Below, piece by piece: positions 33,640-41,276 of a stretch of DNA of 64,000 nucleotides. The notes under the pieces were generated by a model, which saw only the letters and a program-made list of their open reading frames with translations, had not been told where the DNA came from and did no database searches. Source of the DNA: Cheiracanthium punctorium. Lineage: Eukaryota; Arthropoda; Arachnida; Araneae; Cheiracanthiidae. Both the position numbers and the translations under genes were made by a program. Location of the stretch: assembly GCA_038373885.1 (NCBI GenBank), contig JAWZYV010011610.1, positions 372,001 through 436,000 on the forward strand. Direction: 5' to 3'. How positions within the stretch are numbered: position 1 is the first letter of the stretch; each line of letters opens with the position of its first letter.

Positions 33640-36603
33640 CTAATTACAACCGCGGTAGATGGCAAGCCGATCGTAATGTACAACTCTTGGCTTCGAGTTT
33701 GGTGACTTACGAATCCGTACGATGACGTCATTCAGCCGGTTTAGGACTGTGTAAGGACTGTCCCACGGCGATTGCAGCTTGGGAGACAGGCCTTTCCGTC
33801 GAGTAGGATTCCATAGCCAAACTTTGTCACCTGCGTTGAACTCGTGTCCCGTTGTCTTCGTGTCGTAGCGAGTCTTCATCTTTTCCGTGTTCAAGTTGAT
33901 CCGCTCCCGAGCAAAATGATGTACATCTTCAAACCGTGCCCGAAGGTTTTCCACGTAATCCTCTGGCGATGAAGGCGCATCTGGAGGGCGGCCGAACACT
34001 AGATCGGCGGGAAGACGAAGATCTCTGCCGAACAGCATCTGGGAAGGTGTGAAGCCGGTAGTCTCATGAACGGCGCTCCTATAGGCCAGCAGGAAGAGGG
34101 GGAGTTTCTTGTCCCAGTCCTCTTGATTCCTAGATACCAGGAGCGAGAGGTTGTTCAAAATTGTGCGATTGAACCTCTCCACCATGCCGTCGGATTGTGG
34201 GTGTAAAGGCGTAGTCTGGATTTTGTCCATTCCGAGAAGTTGGCATAGACCTTTAAAGACTGCAGAGGTAAAGTTCGTTCCTTGGTCAGAATGAAGTTGC
34301 AGAGGGGTTCCATATCTGGAAATCCATTCTTGCACCAGTACCTCTGCTACGGTCGTAGCTTCTTGATCGGGAATAGGAAACGCTTCGGGCCATTTAGAGA
34401 AGTAGTCAATGACAATTAGGATGTATTTGTTGCCATCCGAAGTTCGCTGAAGAGGTCCCAGGATGTCGAGTGCAATCCTCTCAAAAGGCGCTCCTACATT
34501 ATAACGATGTAGTCTTCCACGGCTTCGTTTCTTCGGGCCTTTACGGGCAGCACAGGCGTCACAAGCTTGACACCACTTTTCGACGTCGCCTCGAGCCCTA
34601 ACCCAGTAGAAGCGCTCGCGAACTTTCTGCAGGGTCTTCATCACGCCAAAATGGCCTCCAGTTAAGCCATTATGCAGCTCTTCTAGAACCTTCGGAATCC
34701 TCGAGCGAGGGAGTACTAACTGCCATCGGAGCATCTTGCCGTCGTCCGACTCCCATTTACGATACAGGACTCCATTCCTCAGGCGAAGCGAATCCCATAA
34801 AGCCCAGTACTGTTTTGTTGCCGGACTGTAAGATGATATTTCTTGCCAACTGGGCTTAGCGCTGGATTTTTCCATAAATTCCACAATAGGTTTGATGTCG
34901 CGGTCTGCTAATTGGTCCGCCCGAACATTTTCGTCACTCCAGGGATCTTGGGATGGTGTCGATGATGTAACTTGGCGGACAACGGAATGTTTCAGATGGT
35001 AATTTTTCTCTGCCCTGGAGCAATAGCGACAGCTGTCTATACAGGGCCTTCTTGACAAAGCATCTGCATTTCCATAAGATGCCCCTTTCCGATGACGTAT
35101 CTCGATGTCATATTCTTGTAATCGCTGTATCCACCTGGCTATTTGGACCTCTGGATTCTTGAAATTTAGAAGCCAGGTTAAAGAGGCATGGTCCGTTCGG
35201 AGCAGGAACTTTCGGCCGTACAGGTAATGATGGAAGTGCTCCACGGCCTTAATGATAGCAAGGAGTTCCTTTCTCGTAACACAATAGTTACGTTCTGCCT
35301 TTGAAAGGCATTTGCTCCAGTAAGCATTGACGTGTTCTTGGCCATCTATCTCCTGGGACAAAACTGCTCCGACACTCTCCTTACTCGCGTCTGTGTCCAG
35401 GATAAATGGCTTGTCAGGGTGAGGATACAAGATCGGCGAAGATGTTAAAGCCGTCTTCAGTTCGTTGAATGCGTCCTCACATTCCTCAGTCCATAGAAAT
35501 TTCTGTCCAGTCTCGGTCAATTTGTGAAGAGGTCTTGCAATTTGAGAAAAGCCCTTCACGAATTTTCGATAGTAAGTACACAGACCGAGAAAACTTCTTA
35601 AGTCGTGGATATTCTCGGGACGACTCCAGTTCTGGACTGCGGACGTCTTTTCGGGATCGGTTCGGACTCCGTGGGCGGATATTATGTGCCCGAGGTAACG
35701 TACTTCCCGACGAAACAAATTGCACTTCGATGGACTCAGTTTCAAGTTCGCCTCCTTTAATTTCTGCAGCACCTTTCGGATGTTCTCTAGATGCTCTTCG
35801 AAAGTCCTTCCGACGATGATGATATCGTCCCAATAAACGAGACATGCTTCGTAGGAAAGTCCTCTCAACACTGTCTCCATTAGTCGCTCGAATGTAGCAG
35901 GTGCGTTGCAGAGTCCAAAAGGCATAACTTTGAACTGCCATAATCCTTGTCCCGTGGTGAACGCAGTCTTTTCACGGTCGTCGGGATGAATTTCCACTTG
36001 CCAGTAACCACTTTTCAGATCCAGAGTGGAAAACCATTCGTTTCCCGATAAAGTGTCCAAGGTGTCGTCTATCCTGGGAAGAGAGTAGCTGTCATTCAGA
36101 CGTCTGTAGTCAACACAGAACCGGGTGGAAGCATCCTTCTTTCGGACCAAAACAATTGGCGAGGCCCAGGGACTAGTCGATGGCTCGATGACGTCATCAC
36201 GCTGCATCTCCTCTAAAAGTCTGCTCACCTCTTCTTGCTTAGCAAACGGCAGCCGCCTAGGATGTTGCTTGATGGGAGAATGGCTGCTTGTGTCTATTCT
36301 ATGTTGCGTTATCCTCGTACGGCCAAAGTCACCGGAAGTACGAGAGAAGAGGTCTTCAAATTCAGCTATTACTTTCTCTGCAGCGCTTCTCTGTTCTGCC
36401 GTTAACTCCACGTCTTGTAATAATTCCTTCGTCAGGCACTCGGAAGATTTAGCTGTCGTTTGGTTGATGTTCTTATTAATGCAGGTAACAGGAGTGCATG
36501 TCGCCAACACTTCATTTTTCTTTATCACCTTCGACTTGTCCGTCACATTTACTACTCTAACTGGAATTTCTGTTCTCGACAAGTCCACAAGTGTTGCTCC
36601 CAC
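33640..36603 (-). CDS. pol: Reverse transcriptase - RNase H - integrase (pol, main part)
   Basis: A 987-codon uninterrupted frame. The RT has the first catalytic Asp in STLDLKSGY (about residue 195) and the YxDD box as YWDD (257-260), where YLDD or YVDD is more usual. RNase H has DTDAS (403-407), RKELLAI with Glu 446, RTDHAS with Asp 471, and NADALSR. Integrase has an HHCC zinc site (His 644, His 651, Cys 681, Cys 684) and a DDE triad Asp 713, Asp 773, Glu 809, with 35 residues between the last two, followed by a GPY/F-like SPWDSPYTV and the end HYDRLAIYRGCN. No chromodomain is seen. The listed start is a GTG and is only the edge of the open frame. The true polyprotein continues from the protease in the same frame, across two stops (TAG 36727-36729, TAA 36670-36672). 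Confidence 0.95.
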   Translation of the reverse strand: MGATLVDLSRTEIPVRVVNVTDKSKVIKKNEVLATCTPVTCINKNINQTTAKSSECLTKELLQDVELTAEQRSAAEKVIAEFEDLFSRTSGDFGRTRITQHRIDTSSHSPIKQHPRRLPFAKQEEVSRLLEEMQRDDVIEPSTSPWASPIVLVRKKDASTRFCVDYRRLNDSYSLPRIDDTLDTLSGNEWFSTLDLKSGYWQVEIHPDDREKTAFTTGQGLWQFKVMPFGLCNAPATFERLMETVLRGLSYEACLVYWDDIIIVGRTFEEHLENIRKVLQKLKEANLKLSPSKCNLFRREVRYLGHIISAHGVRTDPEKTSAVQNWSRPENIHDLRSFLGLCTYYRKFVKGFSQIARPLHKLTETGQKFLWTEECEDAFNELKTALTSSPILYPHPDKPFILDTDASKESVGAVLSQEIDGQEHVNAYWSKCLSKAERNYCVTRKELLAIIKAVEHFHHYLYGRKFLLRTDHASLTWLLNFKNPEVQIARWIQRLQEYDIEIRHRKGASYGNADALSRRPCIDSCRYCSRAEKNYHLKHSVVRQVTSSTPSQDPWSDENVRADQLADRDIKPIVEFMEKSSAKPSWQEISSYSPATKQYWALWDSLRLRNGVLYRKWESDDGKMLRWQLVLPRSRIPKVLEELHNGLTGGHFGVMKTLQKVRERFYWVRARGDVEKWCQACDACAARKGPKKRSRGRLHRYNVGAPFERIALDILGPLQRTSDGNKYILIVIDYFSKWPEAFPIPDQEATTVAEVLVQEWISRYGTPLQLHSDQGTNFTSAVFKGLCQLLGMDKIQTTPLHPQSDGMVERFNRTILNNLSLLVSRNQEDWDKKLPLFLLAYRSAVHETTGFTPSQMLFGRDLRLPADLVFGRPPDAPSSPEDYVENLRARFEDVHHFARERINLNTEKMKTRYDTKTTGHEFNAGDKVWLWNPTRRKGLSPKLQSPWDSPYTVLNRLNDVIVRIRKSPNSKPRVVHYDRLAIYRGCN

Positions 36604-36726
36604 AAGTACTCCTCTGATGGAATCACTATTGCTTGGGTGTTCGATTAATCCAAAACGGAATTTATTGCTTTATTTTACTGTTCCAGAAATTATTGAATCA
36701 GTTCTGGGAGGTAGAGTGATATCAGT

Positions 36727-37140
36727 CTAGGCTATTATTTTCTGAACAGGCAAAACAGTTTCATTTCTAATATCGAACGCAGCTATTTCTTCTGAGTCTG
36801 AACGAAGCTCATTATTCTTAAAGTCCAAGTTAAATTTGTGCGATTTTACAAAGTCGAGTCCGAGAATAAAAGAGTCTGTAATATTGGCGACATATACCAC
36901 ATGGTCGTATCTGGCATTCCCAAACGTGATTTCTACTTGCGCTTTTCCGCCCACTTCGATCTTGTCACCTGTCACAGTCTGGAGGGTCAGCGAGGGCGGA
37001 GTCCAGATAATCTTCAAATTTAATTTCTTGGCCAGATCCGTCCTTATGATGGTTACGTTCGCTCCAGTATCAATCACCATGTGGCATGGGGAACCATTAA
37101 CATATCCCAGTACGAAGAGTCCATTACTGCCACCATTCAC
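36727..37140 (-). CDS. Retropepsin-type aspartic protease (pol, N-terminal part)
   Basis: The frame encodes VIDTGANVTII, with the catalytic DTGA motif near residue 24, and FILGLDF near residue 92, the two hallmark motifs of retroviral-type proteases, which act as dimers and cut Gag-Pol. It ends at a TAG (36727-36729). The RT frame continues in the same phase downstream, so protease and RT were one polyprotein. The frame is also closed upstream by TAA at 37141-37143. The apparent start is a GTG after that stop and is unlikely to be a real initiation codon. In a working copy this part would be reached by frameshifting from gag. Confidence 0.88.
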   Translation of the reverse strand: MNGGSNGLFVLGYVNGSPCHMVIDTGANVTIIRTDLAKKLNLKIIWTPPSLTLQTVTGDKIEVGGKAQVEITFGNARYDHVVYVANITDSFILGLDFVKSHKFNLDFKNNELRSDSEEIAAFDIRNETVLPVQKIIA

Positions 37141-37181
37141 TTATGAAATCTGCAAGACTTTTAGGTGGGGATTTTGACTAT

Positions 37182-37224
37182 ATGGCAACCTCCGCCCCGC
37201 GAGATGGCCACCTCCTAGTTTCCC
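37182..37224 (-). promoter_or_regulatory. Programmed -1 frameshift signal at the gag-pol junction
   Basis: The heptamer G GGA AAC (37224-37218 on the minus strand, shown in gag phase) fits the X XXY YYZ slippery rule. It is directly followed by the gag stop TAG. After a 6-nt spacer, 37211-37182 can fold as GTGGC paired with GCCAT, with an inner CTC/GAG plus GC/GC stem. The protease/RT frame is -1 relative to gag and is open from the heptamer until the TAA at 37141-37143. Confidence 0.75.
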
Positions 37225-38318
37225 TCTTTCATGTTCTTAGATTTCTCTTGCTGGTCATAAGACTTTCGACCACAATGCTTTTGTACATGCCCTTCGACGC
37301 CACACTTCCAGCATTTCACTTTCTTTTGGCCATCTCTCGTTCTATCGGATCTTAATTTTCGCTCTATGAGATCTTCAATTCTCTTCAACCTGTTCTCGAC
37401 GCCCTCTGTGTCTTTGTCAGCTTCCTCTTGGACCGTGACCGCTCTAACAGCATGCCGATCTTTTCTCACGGCCCGCTGGGCTGCCTCTAGCTTCATTGCG
37501 AACACCAGAGCAGACTTCAAATCATGATAATCTTCCAACATAAGTGACTTTTGGGTTTCTGGATCACGGGTGGCTTCAATAAAATGACACACCGCCATTT
37601 CTTCTCGGACATTATCAAGGTGGTCCATGTAAGCTAGATGAGAAAGCCTATCTATGTCCGAAGCCAGCTCTTGAAGGGTCTCGCCAGATCTCTGCATCCT
37701 TGACTTAAGTTGGATTCTACTATATTCTTTCTGGCACTTCTCTCCGAATTTCATCTCCAAGGCACTGGCAAGGGCGTCAAAATCTCCTATCTTCGTCGCT
37801 CCGATAGTTTGCAATACATTAATTGCATCTCCGCTAAGGGAAGCGGCCAGTTGATAAACTTTCTCGGACTCGCTCCAACCATTGGCTCTGGCGACGATTG
37901 AAAATTGGGTCTTGTAAGCTTCCCAGGGAGTCTTTCCGTCATAGGCAGTAAGTTTCACTGCTGGGCAGTGTGAAGATAACCTGATGTTTTCGGGTAACTT
38001 TCCCAGCTTTACGAGAGAGTCCAATTTTTCTTTAATTTTAGCTTCACATTCTTCATGTATTTTCGAAACTATATTTTCTTTCCAGTCTAGTTTCTCCTCA
38101 ATTTTATTCTTAAATTCTTCCCGCATTCTGCAAATATCTTGCTGCAATTCCTTAACATTTTCTTCTATTTTTCCTTCAATTCTTTGTTCATATTTCGTTT
38201 GAGTTTCTTCTATGAGCGACATTCTTTTCTCCATTATCTCTTGATTTTCCTGCACACTCTTTTCGAATTTCTCTAATTTTCCCAAAGCAGTCTCCATTTT
38301 CTCCAATCCCAATTTCAT
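37215..38318 (-). CDS. gag: Gag (capsid/nucleocapsid) polyprotein
   Basis: The frame of 367 codons begins at the ATG at 38318-38316, 4 nt after the tRNA-like primer region. The first 110 or so residues are rich in Glu, Lys and Met (for example KLGLEKMETALGKLEKFEKS) and look like coiled coil. The middle carries a retrotransposon capsid-like helical region (TPWEAYKTQFSIVARANGW, then LQELASDIDRLSHLAY). The C-terminus has one CCHC zinc knuckle, CWKCGVEGHVQKHC, for RNA binding. The open frame extends 45 codons upstream through the primer site into the LTR, but the ATG-initiated form is preferred. It ends at TAG, immediately after the slippery heptamer. Confidence 0.92.
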   Translation of the reverse strand: MKLGLEKMETALGKLEKFEKSVQENQEIMEKRMSLIEETQTKYEQRIEGKIEENVKELQQDICRMREEFKNKIEEKLDWKENIVSKIHEECEAKIKEKLDSLVKLGKLPENIRLSSHCPAVKLTAYDGKTPWEAYKTQFSIVARANGWSESEKVYQLAASLSGDAINVLQTIGATKIGDFDALASALEMKFGEKCQKEYSRIQLKSRMQRSGETLQELASDIDRLSHLAYMDHLDNVREEMAVCHFIEATRDPETQKSLMLEDYHDLKSALVFAMKLEAAQRAVRKDRHAVRAVTVQEEADKDTEGVENRLKRIEDLIERKLRSDRTRDGQKKVKCWKCGVEGHVQKHCGRKSYDQQEKSKNMKEGN

Positions 38319-38322
38319 TCCT

Positions 38323-38371
38323 TCGCAGTCCGGTTCTCCGGGCGTGGGTTCGAATCCCACTTCTGACACCA
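38323..38371 (-). other. Primer-binding site: complement of the 3' half of tRNA-Leu
   Basis: The plus strand reads TCGCAGTC, then a variable-arm-like stretch, GGCGTGGGTTCGAATCCCAC and TTCTGACACCA. This matches the 3' half of a eukaryotic tRNA-Leu from the anticodon stem to the CCA tail. CCA is added after transcription, so it would not be in a tRNA gene. The site lies 2 bp from the 5' LTR. Usual primer sites pair with only 8-18 nt. Confidence 0.88.
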
Positions 38372-38474
38372 AATGTTGCGGAATTACTCTGCTACTCCTG
38401 GGGTTCGTCGTTCTAAAGTCCTGTTGGTGTAAAAAGTTCAAGTAAAAAGTCACTTGTCAGGATGGAACACAAAC

Positions 38475-38480
38475 TTTATT
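38475..38480 (-). terminator. Polyadenylation signal in the LTR
   Basis: AATAAA in sense direction is followed by the GT-rich GTTTGTGTTCC. It lies about 330 bp downstream of the inferred transcription start and about 100 bp before the LTR end, a normal place for the R-region signal. Confidence 0.65.
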
Positions 38481-38807
38481 TCTTCTAGAACTTCGTAGAA
38501 CAATCAGCTGCACACAATTCACAAGCACAATCTAGCAGTAACGTGCTTTTAACAATCCGCTTGGATCAGAAGCTCTCACAAATGCTGTATTTCTCACACA
38601 AAATAAGTCACTTTTACAGGCTAAAATTCCGTGGAAATATTGAAGGGATATAGTACACTATCCCTTAAGACACAGCAATGAAGAATTTACACACAGCACT
38701 TTAAAAACAGCTTCACAAAGCAAGCTAAAACACAGCTTCTATAGCACTACCAGTTCACACAAAACAAGCGTACTCAGAGCTCTTCACACATTGAATGTTC
38801 AACTCGC

Positions 38808-38844
38808 AACTGACTCCTCGGGGCGATGCACGCTTCTATAAATA
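38808..38844 (-). promoter_or_regulatory. LTR core promoter: TATA-like box and initiator
   Basis: In sense direction TATTTATA (38844-38837) is followed by TCAGTT (38813-38808), which fits the arthropod initiator, with its A 33 bp downstream of the first T. The box is read as TATAAATA on the other strand. The U3-R boundary is inferred at about 38811. The same elements occur in the 3' LTR near 32780-32820. Confidence 0.6.
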
Positions 38845-39298
38845 GCCGACGCAGGAGGTACAAGAGGTTTCCAGAAAAGTCAATTTCTCGAGGGTTCTAC
38901 ATAAAGCGTGAATTTTGATAACGTCATAGAAGAGAAATGTTAGGTTATTATGCGTTTTTAATGCAGGAAAAACAACTTCCAGGCCCCATTGGGAAAATTG
39001 CGCCAAATGACCAAAAAGTCGCCAAGCTTGGCGACTTTTGGCGAAATATCGCCAAATTTGGCGCCAAAAATAAGTCCTCAAAAGTGAAGAGATCTAAGCT
39101 CTAGGACTAATATTTCTCGAGATTTCTAGAAGCCCATAGAAAAACATATGGGAAAGCGGAACCTCCGTATCTCCGGTTCTAATTGGCCGATTTTGATGCA
39201 ACAAAAAGCAAAATTTATCTATTTGAAGCGTAGAATACGAATTTTAAACCATTTTAAGCCCCAGAGCAGCGGGTTGCCCCGAAAATTCGTAACAATAT

Positions 39299-40010
39299 GA
39301 AATTTCATAATAGTTTTTGAGATTTGAGAGTTAAATATGCACACACGTACACAAAAAAGTCGCCAAGTTCTTGAGGGCATAGTTCTTGAGGGAGGCACGT
39401 GACCGTGTTCGGATCATTACCTAACTTATGTGGTAGGACGGTATTGTGCTTGAAATGGATGAATCTCCTAAAATTGCCATTGACCGTAATGTATTGGAAA
39501 TCTTTTGAGTGTTCCTGTAGCAGAACTGTAAATGATAAAGACACTTTTTTTAATGGAGAAATTCATTTTCTAACTCTTTACAGCATATATCACTTCTGAG
39601 TCGTTTGAAATAGCCCAATACCTCTAAAAAACGCTTTGATGAATTTCGGCCCATAGAGCGTATTGTATTTCGAATCTTTTAGGCGGTTCTGTAGATAAAC
39701 TATCCGGTCGAATGGAACCGAAAGGGGAGGTGCACAACTAGATGTTACAAAAATCCTAAATATAAAGTTTCAACATTCTACGCCTAATAGTTTTTGAGAT
39801 ATGCGAGTTTAATGAATTTCGGTCCATTGAGCGTAATGTATTTCGAATGTTTTGGGCGGTCCTGTAGATAAACTATCCAATCGAATGGAACCAAAAGGGG
39901 AGGTGCACAACTAGATCATAGAACAATCCTAAATATCAAATCTCAACATTCTACGACCCATAGTTTTTGAGATATGCGAGTTACATACGTACGTACGTAC
40001 GTACGTACAG
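39299..40010 (+). repeat. 173-bp repeat units and (ACGT)n microsatellite
   Basis: Units start with GAATTTCGGCCCATAGAGCG at 39641 and GAATTTCGGTCCATTGAGCG at 39814, giving a period of 173 bp. Each contains GAGGTGCACAACTAGAT and TTTTTGAGATATGCGAGTT. Part-units occur before and after the retrotransposon, and diverged pieces near 42310, 44200, 47880 and 50280. The array ends in ACGTACGT repeats at 39987-40008. Confidence 0.8.
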
Positions 40011-40196
40011 ACGGCATGGAAAAACTGACCACAATAAACTCGCCGCTGGTCAAAATGAGTTGCAGACGCGTTAATATGATCGTGCATGCTAGCCTACGAT
40101 GAGATGCATCGAAAAAATTCTTAAAATTAAATTTAGAGGTAGTCAAAATCGGATTTTTTTCGAAATTTGGCCCCCAAAATTTTTCGGGATCACATT

Positions 40197-40223
40197 ACTT
40201 CCTTATACTACGTACAAGGAAGT
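40197..40223. repeat. Palindrome ACTTCCTT...AAGGAAGT
   Basis: A 27-bp imperfect palindrome with arms ACTTCCTT and AAGGAAGT around a roughly 11-bp centre that is itself partly self-complementary. It follows the 173-bp repeat region and may mark the end of a larger dispersed repeat. Confidence 0.6.
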
Positions 40224-40810
40224 AAAAAACGTCATGATAACTGCATATGTTTAATGATCGCCACCTTGGCGGGAGTCGGGCTTTACAGTAGGAATCAACC
40301 CCAAAAAGACATATACGGCACACTCATCGATTATGTTGCACATTCGAAACAATATTTAAATAATTTCTCTCCAGTATAGTTGGAATATACTTGGTGAAGA
40401 TTTTAAAATAGTTTTAGTGGGCGATTTTAAGATAAAAATCGATTCCAAAGATGGGTTTTATAGAACAAGGAAGAAAAATACGACTCACTCATGAATAATG
40501 ATATACTTTCCAACTTAATGGAATAAGGATGAAAAATAGGGACGACGCATAAATTATGATACGCTTTATATATATAGCACTTTAGTGAGTATTTAAAATC
40601 CGAAAGTGTTTCAGATCTTCTTACTTTTTTTTCATTTTTATTCACTGGAGTGCTAATGGAAGAAACGCGTTATATTTGTTTCAACGAGAATGATTTAATA
40701 AAGTTGAAAGATCAATAGACATGATGAATGAATCTTGCAAATGAATCTTAAATGAAGCTCATCCATGGGAGTTACACTGCAGAAATGAACAGAATGAGGA
40801 GAATCATCCT

Positions 40811-41276
40811 GTTCATTCCTGTTGTAAATTTGGGATTCTCGTGAATGTCTGAAGTATTACTAAGCAGAGAAAATTCACGTGAAAATTCAAGTTCTACTTA
40901 GTCAAATTAATAATAATAATAATAATAATTCAAAAAAATCCTCAACTCTAGGAAACTAGTAGTTTGCAGAATGTATAGAGATTTTTTAGACTGTATAGTG
41001 TACGCAATGACTATAACTGGAGTCAATATGATTAAAAAGAGTCTTTGTTTTACTAAAATATAAGATTTAGACACTGAATGCAATGAGATTTTGCAATTAT
41101 TTATTTTACTTTATTAACCTTGGTAACAATCGTCAACACTAGGAAGCTACTAGTTTCCTAGTGTTGCCAATTTTTTTTTAATTAATTAATTTTTTAACTA
41201 AGTAGAACTTGAATTTTCTCGTCATAGTAATATTTTATTCATTCACGAGGATCCAAAATCCACAACAGGAATGAAC
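40811..41276. mobile_element. Foldback element of about 466 bp
   Basis: The outer ends GTTCATTCCTGTTGT and ACAACAGGAATGAAC are inverted copies. The inner arm segments AATTCAAGTTCTACTTAGT and ACTAAGTAGAACTTGAATT, and ACTCTAGGAAACTAGTAG with its counterpart near 41140, continue the inverted repeat for about 150 bp. No target duplication is evident, so the class is unassigned. Confidence 0.65.

Larger units (their letters stand above)
31935..39294 (-). mobile_element. Complete Ty3/Gypsy-type LTR retrotransposon (7360 bp)
   Basis: The element lies on the minus strand, between 4-bp duplications ATAT (31931-31934 and 39295-39298). In sense order it has a 5' LTR (39294-38374), a tRNA-Leu primer region, gag, a -1 frameshift site, protease, reverse transcriptase, RNase H, integrase, a polypurine tract and a 3' LTR. 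The domain order with integrase last defines the Gypsy type. No env-like frame lies between integrase and the 3' LTR. The LTRs differ at about a dozen positions by eye, so the insertion is fairly recent. Stops in the protease/RT frame make full activity unlikely. Confidence 0.96.
38374..39294 (-). repeat. 5' LTR of the retrotransposon (921 bp)
   Basis: In sense direction it starts TGTTACGAATTTTCGG and ends GTAATTCCGCAACA, giving TG...CA ends. It contains a TATA-Inr core promoter and a polyadenylation signal in the expected order. The U3 part holds the palindromic GGCGCCAAATTTGGCG motif and the inverted GCCAAGCTTGGC. Confidence 0.95.

Noticed and set aside
35486..35941. 151-codon open frame inside pol
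   Set aside because: It overlaps RT in another frame and has no motif. It is a shadow of the coding sequence, as are the plus-strand frames at 35469-35819 and 36125-36730.
38323..38371. Possible tRNA-Leu gene fragment
   Set aside because: It includes CCA, lies 2 bp from the LTR and has no 5' half. It is the primer-binding region of the retrotransposon.
38319..38453. N-terminal extension of gag through the primer site into the LTR
   Set aside because: The open frame starts at GTG within the LTR, and the residues EVGFEPTP come from tRNA complement. The ATG at 38316-38318 is the better start.
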